DNA of 55,798 bases from Flavobacteriaceae bacterium (GCA_947373225.1 CANBWX010000005.1:1-55798); one strand, 5' to 3'; positions 8,419 to 18,278 are shown, counted from the stretch's first letter. The notes: generated by a model from the letters alone, not told the origin. A program made the numbers and translations.

Positions 8419-9294
8419 TTATATCAAATTTTTATTGATGTAATCAAAACTTGTTTTTATAGATTCAATTGGATTCGGAATATAATTGGATTCATGTTCT
8501 AGGAAGAAACGTTTCATTCCTGATTGTTTTGCATGCGCAAAAATGGTCTTAAAATCGATTGTTCCTTGACCAATTGCAGCGTTAAAATCATGATTTGCTT
8601 TATCCATATCTTTTACGTGCCACATTTTGAAACGTCCCGGATGATCTTTGAACAATTGCAAAGGATCATTTCCTGAACGAACTACCCAATACAAATCCAT
8701 TTCAAAATCGACCAGATTTTTATCGGTTTCATTCAATAAAACTTCATAACCTGTAGTATTTTCGAATTTTGTAAATTCAAAATCATGATTATGATACGCT
8801 AATTTTAATCCGTTTGAATGACAAATTTCGGCAACTTTATTAATTCCTGAAGCTAATTTTTTGTAGTCATCAACGCTTTTTCCTCTTAATTCTTGAATTA
8901 CATAAGGAACTGTAATATATTCACTTTCTAAAATGTGAGCTGTTTCGATGTATGAATTTAAAGTATCGGTTTTGCCATCTTTGATATAACCATTAAAATC
9001 GAAATGATTACTGGTTGCCTTCAAGCCATTATCTTTCAAAATAGATTGAAAATCTTTCGCCGAAGTTCCAAAGAATCCGTTCGTTGGAGAATAGCCAAAA
9101 GTTTCTACTTCGGTAAAACCTGCTTTTCCAACTTGGGCTAAAACCCCTTTAACATCTTTTGGTAAAGAATCTCTAAGCGTCCATAATTGTATTCCAATAG
9201 CACGTTTTCCTGAAGAAAAGGCTAAGGAAGGAGCTATAGCTAAAGCACCTAAAGCTAAACCTCCGTTAATTAAAAATTGTCTTCTTTTTATCAT
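8419..9294 (-). CDS. Tat-exported sugar phosphate isomerase/epimerase-like TIM barrel
   Basis: 291 residues. The N-terminus KRRQFLINGGLALGALAIAPSLAF looks like a twin-arginine signal followed by a hydrophobic region. The body is an AP-endonuclease-2/xylose-isomerase-like TIM barrel: FTEVETFGY, LAYHNHDFEF, DFEMDLYWV and WHVKDMD supply the usual His, Glu and Asp metal ligands. Members isomerise or epimerise keto sugars, and several in Bacteroidota act on 3-keto sugars. It is the last gene of the ten-gene cluster, 21 bases after the related gene at 9316-10218. Export would put it in the periplasm together with the dehydrogenase products. Confidence 0.85.
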   Translation of the reverse strand: MIKRRQFLINGGLALGALAIAPSLAFSSGKRAIGIQLWTLRDSLPKDVKGVLAQVGKAGFTEVETFGYSPTNGFFGTSAKDFQSILKDNGLKATSNHFDFNGYIKDGKTDTLNSYIETAHILESEYITVPYVIQELRGKSVDDYKKLASGINKVAEICHSNGLKLAYHNHDFEFTKFENTTGYEVLLNETDKNLVDFEMDLYWVVRSGNDPLQLFKDHPGRFKMWHVKDMDKANHDFNAAIGQGTIDFKTIFAHAKQSGMKRFFLEHESNYIPNPIESIKTSFDYINKNLI

Positions 9295-9315
9295 TATTTT
9301 ATCTTTTTAGATTAT

Positions 9316-10218
9316 TTAAATATCGCAAATAGCGATTGCATTTCTTAATGATGAAATTTTATTGGTATTTTTAGGAATAAATTCTTGTGCCACATATCCT
9401 TTATGACCTGTTTCGGCAATGGCTCTCATAATTGCAGGATAGTTCAACTCTTGCGTTTCATCAATTTCATTTCGACCCGGAACCCCAGCAGTATGATAAT
9501 GTGCTATGTATTGGTGATTATCTCTTATTGTTCTAATAACATCGCCTTCGTCAATTTGCATATGGTAAATATCATATAACAATTTGAAGTTTTCAGATTG
9601 TAATGATTTTGCCAATGCAACTCCCCAAGACGTGTTACAACATTGATAATCTTTATGATTTATTTTGCTGTTTAACAATTCCATAACCAATATTACGTTG
9701 TATTTTTCGGCTAAAGGAATTAATTTTTCCAAGCCAAGTTTGCAATTACGCAAGCCTTCTTCATCCGTTTTTCCTCTTCGGCTTCCGCTAAAACAAATCA
9801 GATTTTTATATCCCGCTTTTGCTACAAGCGGAATCATTTCGGAATAATTTTTTATCAACGTTTCATGAAATTGAATATCATTAAAACCGTCGACCAAATT
9901 AATTTCGGCACCATTACACATTGGAGAATCTAAACCATGTTTTTGCAAAATTGGCCACTCTTTTGGCCCGACCAAATCAATTCCTGATATTCCTATTTTT
10001 TTTGCTTCAATACAAAGAGCATCTAAATCAATATCACCAAAACACCAGCGCGCAACAGAATGATTGATATTTCCTTTTAACTTCACATTTTCCTTTTTTA
10101 AAGTTTCTTCTTCCAAAGCAAAAGCCGAAAGACTGGAAGGAAATCCTAAAGCAGCAGTTCCTGCAATAATTCCTTTGATAACTGATCTTCTACTTAAACT
10201 TGAACTCATTATAATCAT
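9316..10218 (-). CDS. Tat-exported hydroxypyruvate-isomerase-like TIM barrel
   Basis: 300 residues. A twin-arginine-like signal SRRSVIKGIIAGTAALG begins at about residue 9. The remaining protein resembles hydroxypyruvate isomerase (Hyi): VMELLNSKINH, LLYDIYHMQIDEGD and HYHTAGVPGRNEIDETQELN are the typical metal-site and C-terminal Hyi motifs. The ATG at 10218 is annotated, but ATG at 10209 (three residues shorter) is as likely and keeps the Tat signal. It follows the MFS permease gene by 3 bases. In this setting it more likely acts on a keto-sugar than on hydroxypyruvate. Confidence 0.85.
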   Translation of the reverse strand: MIIMSSSLSRRSVIKGIIAGTAALGFPSSLSAFALEEETLKKENVKLKGNINHSVARWCFGDIDLDALCIEAKKIGISGIDLVGPKEWPILQKHGLDSPMCNGAEINLVDGFNDIQFHETLIKNYSEMIPLVAKAGYKNLICFSGSRRGKTDEEGLRNCKLGLEKLIPLAEKYNVILVMELLNSKINHKDYQCCNTSWGVALAKSLQSENFKLLYDIYHMQIDEGDVIRTIRDNHQYIAHYHTAGVPGRNEIDETQELNYPAIMRAIAETGHKGYVAQEFIPKNTNKISSLRNAIAICDI

Positions 10219-10221
10219 TTT

Positions 10222-11460
10222 TTAAATTGAGGCAACTTCTTTTTCAGAATTGCTTTTGTCATTAAAGAAAAGGGCAAAAATCAAGAACACAGCCAATGCA
10301 ATTCCAGCAGGAATTATCCAAACCATTTTCCAATCTACACCACCACTAAGCGTTTTGTAATTATCGGTAATCCAACCAGCAACCATAAATCCTATTAACA
10401 TTCCAACACCATAAGTTGCTAATGTTATTAGACCTTGAGCGGCACTTTTATATTTTTCTCCAGCTTTTGAATTCGTGTATATTTGACCAGAAACAAAGAA
10501 GAAATCATAACAAATACCATGTAAAGCGATTCCGAGAATAAGCATAAAGCTCAACTCATGTGCGTTTCCGTAAGCGAATAAAACATAACGAATTGCCCAT
10601 GCCAACATACCTACTAAAATGGTTTTCTTAAAACCAAAACGAGTAAAAAATACAGGAATTAACAATAAAAATAAAGCTTCTGAAATTTGTCCGATAGCCA
10701 TTTTTCCTGTTGGATTTTCTAAACCAGCTTCGGTCAAAAATGGATGTGCATTTTGATAATAAAAAGCCAATGGAATACAAATTAGAATGGAAGATACGAA
10801 AAAGATGGCGAAATTTTTATCTTTTAAAAGTTTCAAAGCGTCAAGACCTATAATATCTCCAATTTTAATTTTTTCGTCACTAACTTTTGGTGGCGTTTTT
10901 GGTAAAGTAAAACTGAAAATCCCTAAAACAAAAGCAGCAATTCCAGCTAAAAGGAAAGTGTTTTTAAGTAAACCTTGCGCTGTAGCTTCGGTAGAATCCC
11001 AATGAAATAGATAACTGATAGACAATCCGGCAAGAATCCATCCAATTGTTCCCCAAACACGAATATTGGCAAACTCTTTTTCAGGATCTTTCATCTGGTT
11101 AAAAGAAACTGAATTTACAAGTGCCAATGTTGGCATATATAAAATCATATATCCAAAAACGTAAGAATAAAAAAGTGTTACATCAGTAGAAACATACATT
11201 TGGTACATTAAAAAAGCACCCACAAGATGCAAAATTCCCAAGATTTTTTCGGCATTAAAATAACGGTCTGCAATCAGACCGATAATAAATGGAGCGATGA
11301 TCGCACCCCAAGATTGTGTTGAAAAAACTGCAGCTGTTTCTGATCCTGAAGCATGTAAATTGCTTGCTAAAAAAGTTCCAAGGGTTACAAACCAGGAGCC
11401 CCAGATGAAAAACTCTAGAAACATCATGAAGGATAATTTTATTCGGATGGTGGTATTCAT
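10222..11460 (-). CDS. MFS permease, nucleoside:H+ symporter-like
   Basis: 412 residues with about twelve hydrophobic segments. The N-terminal FLEFFIWGSWFVTLGTFLA and IIAPFIIGLIADRYF are typical of the nucleoside/xanthosine (NHS) family of major facilitators. Those transporters take up nucleosides, but relatives in sugar-degradation clusters of Bacteroidota may move oxidised or free sugars. The gene is in the middle of the 3-keto-glycoside cluster, which suggests it brings the periplasmic product into the cytoplasm. Inner membrane. Substrate is inferred from context only. Confidence 0.85.
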   Translation of the reverse strand: MNTTIRIKLSFMMFLEFFIWGSWFVTLGTFLASNLHASGSETAAVFSTQSWGAIIAPFIIGLIADRYFNAEKILGILHLVGAFLMYQMYVSTDVTLFYSYVFGYMILYMPTLALVNSVSFNQMKDPEKEFANIRVWGTIGWILAGLSISYLFHWDSTEATAQGLLKNTFLLAGIAAFVLGIFSFTLPKTPPKVSDEKIKIGDIIGLDALKLLKDKNFAIFFVSSILICIPLAFYYQNAHPFLTEAGLENPTGKMAIGQISEALFLLLIPVFFTRFGFKKTILVGMLAWAIRYVLFAYGNAHELSFMLILGIALHGICYDFFFVSGQIYTNSKAGEKYKSAAQGLITLATYGVGMLIGFMVAGWITDNYKTLSGGVDWKMVWIIPAGIALAVFLIFALFFNDKSNSEKEVASI

Positions 11461-11516
11461 ATAATTTTGGTTTATTGGTTGGTTATTTTATTTTTTGGTT
11501 TATTGTATTTTATTAT

Positions 11517-12248
11517 TTACATCCCGTTTTCACAACCAGTTGTAATTTTCATAGTATTCCATTCTTTTATCATGATGTTTCTGTACCAAACATTTTCACC
11601 ATGATCTTGCAAAGCAATTTTTCCTGTTTTAGAAACGGCAAAACCTTCCCAGCCCGCAAATTTGCTTTTGGCAACCAAGGCTTTAAAGTTATCATCCCAT
11701 AGCGTTGTTTCTACAACAATAACTCCGTTCATAACAAGTGTCAATTTTCCGTTTTTACAAACAATTTCGGCTGTATTCCATTCTCCAACCGCTTTTACTG
11801 GTTCAGAAGAACTTTTTATTAAATCGTATAAATCGCCTGCTCGGTGTTTTTCAATTTTTCCGTCAGGATGTCCGTCATTATCCAAAACTTGCATTTCAAG
11901 TCCTGTGTTATAGGTGTTTTTATATTTTTTTGGATCTTCATTTACATAAAAAATAATTCCACTATTCGATTTTGGAGCTACTTTCCAATCTAATTTCAAA
12001 TGGAAATTCGTGTATTCATTATCTGTTACAAGATCACCACCTTGATCATTTTTTGCCAAAGCTGGATCGAAATGTAAAACTCCATCTTCTACTTTCCAAG
12101 CACTTCCAACCGTAGTTTTTCCGTAAGTATGCCATCCTGAAGTGGTTTGTCCGTCAAATATTGATTTGAAACCTTTTGGTAAAGTTTGTGCATTCGATGT
12201 TTGAATCATTATTAAAAGTAGTATTGAAGTACAAATATTCTTAATCAT
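11517..12248 (-). CDS. DUF1080 family protein, probable 3-keto-glycoside hydrolase/lyase
   Basis: 243 residues with a Sec signal (hydrophobic stretch ending SNAQ). The conserved DUF1080 start FKSIFDGQTTSGW is followed by a concanavalin/laminarin-type beta-sandwich (GGDLVTDNEYTNFHLKLDW, GLEMQVLDNDGHPDG, WNTAEIVCKNGKL). Proteins of this family have been shown to cleave 3-keto-disaccharides and 3-keto-glycosides. Its place next to a Gfo/Idh oxidoreductase and a GMC dehydrogenase, which would form the 3-keto group, supports that role here. Periplasmic. Confidence 0.85.
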   Translation of the reverse strand: MIKNICTSILLLIMIQTSNAQTLPKGFKSIFDGQTTSGWHTYGKTTVGSAWKVEDGVLHFDPALAKNDQGGDLVTDNEYTNFHLKLDWKVAPKSNSGIIFYVNEDPKKYKNTYNTGLEMQVLDNDGHPDGKIEKHRAGDLYDLIKSSSEPVKAVGEWNTAEIVCKNGKLTLVMNGVIVVETTLWDDNFKALVAKSKFAGWEGFAVSKTGKIALQDHGENVWYRNIMIKEWNTMKITTGCENGM

Positions 12249-12272
12249 TTTTTTTATTTTTTAATTGTAATT

Positions 12273-13739
12273 TTATAAAGTTAAAGCTTTCCAACCTTCA
12301 CGATAGTTTCGTTTTATAAATTGGTTTACTTCATCAAAATTGGTAATTTTCATTTGGTCATTATCCCATAATAATTTTGCCGAACGACCAGGGAAAGTAT
12401 CTTCTCCAAGGACTTCTTTTTGAATATCATAGCCTCTAATCGCAAGGTTTGCCATTAATAACGCTTCGGTCAAAGGACCTGCAACTTCAAATCCAGAACT
12501 TAATTCGTGTTTGCCATAACCCGCAATTGCACCTTCAATCCATTGTTTATAATGACCATCGGAACCACCTTCTACACGAGCATATTTTTTGGCAACTTGA
12601 AGATTTTCGTTTTTGCTAAGCGGCAATAATCTTGGATTTAATCCGTAAGTATCACACATCATTTTACCTTTTGTACCGGTGAATAAAGTACCGTTTCCGC
12701 CATCGCCAAATATTTCATTCGGACCTAATTCGGAAGGACGTTCTGGCTGAATTCCACCATCCATCCAATGCACGGTTACGTCTCCATTCGTTTTTTCTGT
12801 TTTAGGAAATGTCAATGTTACATGACTTGAAGGCGGACAACTTTCAGGAAAATAACCTCTTTTGAATTCATCCACATAAACTGAACCTACACTGCATTGA
12901 ACGTCTTTGGCATATTTTAAATTTAAAACACTAAAAGGAGTTTCTAATAAATGACAACCCATATCGCCTAAAGCGCCAGTTCCGTAATCCCACCATCCGC
13001 GCCAGTTAAAGGGCACTAATTTGTTTACATAATTCTTGTAAGGAGCTGTTCCTAACCATAAATCCCAGTCTAATTCTTTTGGAATTTCAGTTTGTGCAGT
13101 TGACCAAGGAATTCCTTGTGGCCAAACAGGGCGATCCGTCCAAGCATGAATTGTATGCACATCGCCAATTAATCCCGCATCATACCATTCTTTCATGATT
13201 CGGGTTCCGTCATTCGAGGCACCTTGATTCCCCATTTGGGTAACCACTTTATATTTTTTGGCTGCTTGAGTTAAAATTCTAGCTTCATAAATATCATGAG
13301 CCATTGGTTTTTGAACATACACATGCTTGCCTAATTGCATGGCTGCTAAGGCTTGAATCGCATGATTATGATCGGGTGTTGAAACCGAAACCGCATCAAA
13401 ATGCTTATGTTCTTTATCTAACATTTCGCGCCAATCCTTGTAGAATTTGGCTTTAGGAAAAGCAGCTACACTTTTTGCCGCTCTTCGGGTATCCACATCA
13501 CAAAGGAAAGCAACATCTGCAATACCACTTTTTGCAAACATAGCAGTATCAGATTGTCCTTTTCCGCCCACACCAATGCTTGCAATCAACAATCGATCAC
13601 TAGGAGCCACATAGCCCCGACCAAGTACAAAACGAGGAACAATCATAAATCCGGCAGCAGCTACAGTGGTTTTTTTTATAAAATCACGTCTACTATTTAC
13701 AATTTCATTTTCTGGTTTTTTAATTTCCTCTTCTTTCAT
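12273..13739 (-). CDS. Gfo/Idh/MocA oxidoreductase with Tat signal
   Basis: 488 residues. NSRRDFIKKTTVAAAGFMIVP is a twin-arginine signal starting near residue 16. A Rossmann domain follows with GVGGKGQSD (56-64) and the catalytic lysine of the family in VYVQKPMAHD (Lys144, here QKP instead of the usual EKP). The C-terminal half is the dimerising beta-sheet region. Such proteins hold NAD(P) tightly and oxidise or epimerise sugar hydroxyls; several exported Bacteroidota members act in oxidative glycoside cleavage. It is 24 bases upstream of the DUF1080 gene and should be co-transcribed with it. Confidence 0.88.
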   Translation of the reverse strand: MKEEEIKKPENEIVNSRRDFIKKTTVAAAGFMIVPRFVLGRGYVAPSDRLLIASIGVGGKGQSDTAMFAKSGIADVAFLCDVDTRRAAKSVAAFPKAKFYKDWREMLDKEHKHFDAVSVSTPDHNHAIQALAAMQLGKHVYVQKPMAHDIYEARILTQAAKKYKVVTQMGNQGASNDGTRIMKEWYDAGLIGDVHTIHAWTDRPVWPQGIPWSTAQTEIPKELDWDLWLGTAPYKNYVNKLVPFNWRGWWDYGTGALGDMGCHLLETPFSVLNLKYAKDVQCSVGSVYVDEFKRGYFPESCPPSSHVTLTFPKTEKTNGDVTVHWMDGGIQPERPSELGPNEIFGDGGNGTLFTGTKGKMMCDTYGLNPRLLPLSKNENLQVAKKYARVEGGSDGHYKQWIEGAIAGYGKHELSSGFEVAGPLTEALLMANLAIRGYDIQKEVLGEDTFPGRSAKLLWDNDQMKITNFDEVNQFIKRNYREGWKALTL

Positions 13740-13797
13740 TTTGTTTTTTTGTGGTTTTTGATTGTTAAAAATAAACAGGTAAGTATTTGAGAATTTG

Positions 13798-14175
13798 TTA
13801 TTTTTTCAACGAAAGAATATATTTTACCATAGTCTTTACGTCTTCTTTTTTGTAAGTAGGGTGAGCTAACATGGGTACAGTTCCCCAAACACCTGAACCT
13901 CCAGCAATAACTTTACCTACTAAATAATCAATGTTTTTACTGTTAGAAGGATATTTTTTGGCGATTTCCGAATAAGCTGGCCCAACCAATTTTTTGTCTT
14001 TATTATGACAACCAATACAATCTGATTTGGCAATAAGTTTCTCACCTTCTGATTGTTGTTGAACAATTATTCCAGATTTTATTGGAGTTGAAATATATTT
14101 TTTTTCTGAATTAAATTTCGCAAAAGAGCTTAAAGTAACTAAAGCAATAGTAATAATTAAATATTTGATTTTCAT
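13798..14175 (-). CDS. Class I c-type cytochrome
   Basis: 125 residues with an N-terminal export signal. CIGCH (53-57) covalently binds one haem and Met102 in VPMLAHP is the likely sixth ligand; the size and the GPAYSEIAKKY segment resemble cytochrome c-551/552. It lies inside the sugar cluster between two enzyme genes. A soluble periplasmic cytochrome here is a natural electron acceptor for the GMC dehydrogenase encoded at 16542-18245, carrying electrons to the respiratory chain. That partnership is inferred from position. Confidence 0.9.
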   Translation of the reverse strand: MKIKYLIITIALVTLSSFAKFNSEKKYISTPIKSGIIVQQQSEGEKLIAKSDCIGCHNKDKKLVGPAYSEIAKKYPSNSKNIDYLVGKVIAGGSGVWGTVPMLAHPTYKKEDVKTMVKYILSLKK

Positions 14176-14189
14176 TGTTTTGTTTTTTT

Positions 14190-15242
14190 TTATAATCCTA
14201 AATTTTTTCTATTTAATGCTTGGTTTGTTTTTACCGATGCAAAATCGTCAAATGCTTTATCGGTAACTTTTATGATATTATTTCGAATCAATTCGGCGCC
14301 TTCTCTTGCTCCGTCTTCTTGATTTTTTAAGCAACATTCCCATTCCATTACTGCCCAACCTTTATAATCATATTGTGCTAATTTACTGAAAATTGTTTTA
14401 AAATCGACTTGTCCATCTCCAGGAGAACGGTAGCGTCCAGCTCGGTTTGCCCAACTTTGATATCCGCCAAAAGTTCCTTGTTTTCCTGTTGGATTAAACT
14501 CAGCATCTTTAACATGAAAAGCTTTTATACGCTCGTGATAAAAATCGATATATTGAATATAATCTAATTGTTGCAACACAAAATGGGAAGGATCGTATAA
14601 AATACAGGCTCTTTGATGATTGTTAACTGCCTTCAAAAACATTTCGTAGGTTTCTCCGTCGAATAAATCTTCTCCGGGATGAATTTCATAGCAAACATCA
14701 ACGCCATATTTATCAAATTCATTCAAAATTGGCATCCATCGTTTTGCCAATTCTGCAAAACCTTCTTCCACCAAACCTTCGGGACGCTGTGGCCAAGGGT
14801 GAAAATATTGCCATAACAACGAGCCACTAAATGTAGCCATCGCATTCAAACCTAAATTATGAGAAGCTTCTGCAGCGTATTTTAATTGTTGAACGGCCCA
14901 TTCCTGACGCGCTTTCGGATTTCCATGCACGTTTGCAGGTGCAAAAGCATCGAACATATTGTCGTAAGCAGGGTGAACAGCAACCAGTTGACCTTGTAAA
15001 TGCGTCGATAATTCGGTGATTTGCATTCCGTAAGAAGCCACAGTTCCTGCTAATTCATCAGCATACGTTTTGCTTTCGGCGGCTTTTTGCAAATCGATAA
15101 AACGAGGATCTAATGTTGGCATTTGAATTCCTTTGAAACCTATATCGGACGCCCATTTGCAAATTCCGTCTAAAGAATTAAAAGGAGCTTCATCGCCTAT
15201 AAATTGTGCCAAAAAAACGGCTGGACCTTGAATTGTAGTCAT
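14190..15242 (-). CDS. Cytoplasmic sugar phosphate isomerase/epimerase-like TIM barrel
   Basis: 350 residues and no export signal, unlike the two other TIM-barrel genes of this cluster. Metal ligands are seen in VCYEIHPGEDL, CILYDPSHF, FHVKDAEF and a late VMEWECCL. This long subfamily is regularly next to Gfo/Idh oxidoreductases in sugar-oxidation clusters, where it is thought to isomerise or epimerise keto-sugars or keto-inositols. It follows the oxidoreductase at 15279-16442 by 36 bases and precedes the cytochrome gene by 14 bases. Confidence 0.85.
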   Translation of the reverse strand: MTTIQGPAVFLAQFIGDEAPFNSLDGICKWASDIGFKGIQMPTLDPRFIDLQKAAESKTYADELAGTVASYGMQITELSTHLQGQLVAVHPAYDNMFDAFAPANVHGNPKARQEWAVQQLKYAAEASHNLGLNAMATFSGSLLWQYFHPWPQRPEGLVEEGFAELAKRWMPILNEFDKYGVDVCYEIHPGEDLFDGETYEMFLKAVNNHQRACILYDPSHFVLQQLDYIQYIDFYHERIKAFHVKDAEFNPTGKQGTFGGYQSWANRAGRYRSPGDGQVDFKTIFSKLAQYDYKGWAVMEWECCLKNQEDGAREGAELIRNNIIKVTDKAFDDFASVKTNQALNRKNLGL

Positions 15243-15278
15243 ATTTATTGTCTAAACTTTAAAGAATTAATCATTAAT

Positions 15279-16442
15279 CTACAAAATATAAGGAGTCCAT
15301 TTTTTATCCGATTGCGCCGATGCGACAACGCTATCTATAAACGCCATTCCGCGTAAACCATCCTCAACAGAAGGGAAATCTAACATTTCAGGAGTAGGTT
15401 CCTTTCCATCTAATTTGCAACCTAATGTTAGTGCAAAATTGCGATAGATATTGGCAAAAGCTTCTAAATATCCTTCTGGATGTCCGCCGGGAGTTCTACA
15501 ATTATGCGTTGCAAATGAGGATAAATGACTATAATTACTTCCCGCTCTCAATATTTGAGTAGGTTCGTTTAACCATTTTACAATTAAAGTATTTGGCTCA
15601 TGTTGCAACCATTCAATTCCTCCTTTTTCGCCATAAACTCTAATTTTTAAAGCGTTTTCTTCGCCAGCTGCAACTTGTGAAGCCATCAAAACGCCTTTCG
15701 AACCATTATCAAATTTAAGCATTACAGCTCCATCATCGTCCATAATTCTGCCTTCTACTAAAGTATTTAATTCGGCACAAATGTCTGTGATTTTTGCTCC
15801 TGTAATATATTCAGCTAAGTGCGCAGCATGCGTTCCAATGTCACCCATTACCGAACTTTTTCCTGATTTTTTAGGATCTGTTCGCCAAGCTGCTTGCGAG
15901 TTTCCTTCTCTTTCAGATAAAGTGCTTAACCATCCTTGAGGGTATTCGACCCAAACTTTACGTATTTTACCCAGTTTTCCTTCTTTGACCATAGCTTTGG
16001 CTTGTTTCACCATTGGATAACCCGAATAAGTATGTGTTAGGCAAAGTGTCAATCCTGTTTCGTCTAATTTTTGTTTTAATAATTTAGCTTCTTCCAAAGA
16101 AAAAGTAATTGGTTTTTCGATAACCACATTAAAGCCATAATCTAATGCCATCATAGCTGGTGCAAAATGGGCAAAATTTGGAGTAACAATGGTAACAAAG
16201 TCAATTCTTTCGCTTGCTGGCAATGTTGCTTCGGCTTTAATCATTTCTTCATAAGTCAAGTAGGTTCTTGATTCTGGAAGAAATAAAGCTTTTCCGGAGG
16301 CAACAGCTATTTCGGGATTGATGCTTAGTGCACCGCAACTTAATTCGATTAGGCCATCCATATTGGCAGCTAAGCGGTGAATTGCGCCTATAAAAGCATC
16401 TTGACCACCACCAACCATTCCCATTCTTAATTTTCTATTCAT
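15279..16442 (-). CDS. Gfo/Idh/MocA oxidoreductase, cytoplasmic
   Basis: 387 residues without a signal peptide. Rossmann start MGMVGGGQDAFIGA (7-20) and the canonical catalytic motif VVIEKPITF with Lys110 are present, plus a later GDIGTHAAHLAEYITG carrying the substrate-binding His. These enzymes use NAD(P) to oxidise sugars or reduce keto-sugars, commonly at C3. With the neighbouring TIM barrel it may reduce the 3-keto sugar back to a normal hexose after uptake. This cytoplasmic pair complements the exported pair at 12273-13739 and 9316-10218. Confidence 0.88.
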   Translation of the reverse strand: MNRKLRMGMVGGGQDAFIGAIHRLAANMDGLIELSCGALSINPEIAVASGKALFLPESRTYLTYEEMIKAEATLPASERIDFVTIVTPNFAHFAPAMMALDYGFNVVIEKPITFSLEEAKLLKQKLDETGLTLCLTHTYSGYPMVKQAKAMVKEGKLGKIRKVWVEYPQGWLSTLSEREGNSQAAWRTDPKKSGKSSVMGDIGTHAAHLAEYITGAKITDICAELNTLVEGRIMDDDGAVMLKFDNGSKGVLMASQVAAGEENALKIRVYGEKGGIEWLQHEPNTLIVKWLNEPTQILRAGSNYSHLSSFATHNCRTPGGHPEGYLEAFANIYRNFALTLGCKLDGKEPTPEMLDFPSVEDGLRGMAFIDSVVASAQSDKKWTPYIL

Positions 16443-16541
16443 ATGTGATATTTATTGTTTTTTATCGGTCATATGTAATTCGCATTTCAGCATTAGTATT
16501 AAAAACCTATTAACTGTTATGCTCATTTCATTTTTTCGATA

Positions 16542-18245
16542 CTAAATATTTCCTTTTTTCAATTCTTTTACGGCATAATCGGCGGCACGAGCAGTTAATG
16601 CCATAAATGTTAATGATGGGTTTTGGCATGCAATTGAAGGCATACATGAACCATCGGTAACGAAAACATTATTGACTTCGTGCATCTGATTCCATTTATT
16701 CAGCACCGAAGTTTTTGGGTCGTTACCCATTCTCGCAGTTCCCATTTCGTGAATCGCCATTCCCGGATAACAATCGTTATCATACGTTTTTACATTTTTT
16801 ATTCCTGAAGCTTCCAGCATTTCGGCTGCATCATTCATCATGTCTTCTCTCATTTTAGCTTCATTTTCTTTGTATTCACAATCAATGGCTAAAACAGGCT
16901 GACCCCATTTATCTTTTTTAGAATGGTCGATGTACACTTTATTTTCATAATAAGGTAACATTTCACCAAAACCGCCTAATCCCATGCTCCAAGAATCGGC
17001 AGGTAATGACATGGTATCTTTAAAGTCTCCACCAAAAGCTAATTCAGCCACTTCTTTGTGCCAAAGTCCTCTTGAAGCTCCACCTTGATAACCAAAACCT
17101 CTTAAATAATCACGTTTGTCGTTGCCAATATTCTGGTATCTTGGAATATAAATTCCATTGGCTCTACGACCATAAGTGTATTTATCTTCAAAACCTTCGG
17201 CACTTCCTTCGGCACCACAACGGAAATGATGATCCATTAAATTATGACCTAATTGCCCGCTTCCGTTTCCTAATCCTGTTGGATGGGCATCGGAAGTAGA
17301 ATTCAATAATAAGAAAGTAGAACCTAAAGTAGAACCATTTACAAAAACAATTTTGGCATAAAATTCCATTGTTTCGTTGGTTTCCGCATCAATTACCATA
17401 ACACCTTTTGCCTTTTTGGTGTCTTTATCATAAATAATATGATTCACGATAGAGTAAGGTCTTACGGTTAGTTTTTTGGTTGCCATTGCTGCTGGTAAAG
17501 TAGAAGATTGTGTGCTAAAATAAGCTCCAAATGGACAACCGCGACTGCATAAATTTCTATATTGACAACTACCTCGACCATTATGAGGAACAGTTAAGTT
17601 GGCAGTACGACCGATGGTAAGAATTCTACTTTTATTATAATGTTTTTCGATTCTTTCTTTGACTGATTTTTCGACACAGTTCAAATCCATTGGAGGTAAA
17701 AACTGACCATCAGGTAATAAAGGCCAATTTTCATTTTGACCACTAACCCCAATAAAACGCTCGGCATAATCATACCAAGGAGCAATATCTTTGTAACGAA
17801 TAGGCCAGTCATTTCCATGACCATCTTTGGCATTATCCTCAAAATTATGGTCACTGAAACGGTAACTTTGTCGTCCCCACATTAGGGATTTTCCACCTAC
17901 GTGAAAACCTCTATACCAGTCGAAACGTTTGTCTTCGGTATACGGACATTCTAAATCATTAACCCACCATTTTTCATTGGCTTCAGAATAAGGATAATCA
18001 CGTTTTTGAACAGGATGCGAATGTAATTGCTCTTGAGTCATCTTTCCTGCATGCTCAAATTCCCAAGGCGCTTTCATGGCAGAATCATAATCTTTTACAT
18101 GTTCAATATTCATTCCGCGTTCTAACATTAAAACACGTAATCCTTTTTCGGTTAGTTCTTTTGCTGCCCAACCACCACTTATACCAGAACCTACAACAAT
18201 TGCATCGTAAGTATTTTGTTTTTTTAAATTTGTATTTATTTCCAT
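16542..18245 (-). CDS. GMC-family FAD sugar dehydrogenase, large subunit
   Basis: 567 residues. FAD-binding GSGISGGWAA starts at residue 19; the active-site His lies in AIHEMGTARMG and Asn/aromatic partner in CQNPSLTFMAL near the C-terminus. Cys227, Cys233 and Cys237 (SCQYRNLCSRGCPFG) are arranged like the cluster-binding cysteines of FAD-dependent glucose dehydrogenase, so an Fe-S cluster is likely. No signal peptide of its own; related catalytic subunits are exported with the Tat-bearing small subunit, which is encoded just upstream at 18279-18842. The closest functional analogues oxidise the C3 hydroxyl of glycosides (glucoside 3-dehydrogenase). Electrons probably pass to the cytochrome at 13798-14175. 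Confidence 0.9.
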   Translation of the reverse strand: MEINTNLKKQNTYDAIVVGSGISGGWAAKELTEKGLRVLMLERGMNIEHVKDYDSAMKAPWEFEHAGKMTQEQLHSHPVQKRDYPYSEANEKWWVNDLECPYTEDKRFDWYRGFHVGGKSLMWGRQSYRFSDHNFEDNAKDGHGNDWPIRYKDIAPWYDYAERFIGVSGQNENWPLLPDGQFLPPMDLNCVEKSVKERIEKHYNKSRILTIGRTANLTVPHNGRGSCQYRNLCSRGCPFGAYFSTQSSTLPAAMATKKLTVRPYSIVNHIIYDKDTKKAKGVMVIDAETNETMEFYAKIVFVNGSTLGSTFLLLNSTSDAHPTGLGNGSGQLGHNLMDHHFRCGAEGSAEGFEDKYTYGRRANGIYIPRYQNIGNDKRDYLRGFGYQGGASRGLWHKEVAELAFGGDFKDTMSLPADSWSMGLGGFGEMLPYYENKVYIDHSKKDKWGQPVLAIDCEYKENEAKMREDMMNDAAEMLEASGIKNVKTYDNDCYPGMAIHEMGTARMGNDPKTSVLNKWNQMHEVNNVFVTDGSCMPSIACQNPSLTFMALTARAADYAVKELKKGNI

Positions 18246-18278
18246 TACAGGCTAGTTATATTATATATTACAAAAAAA

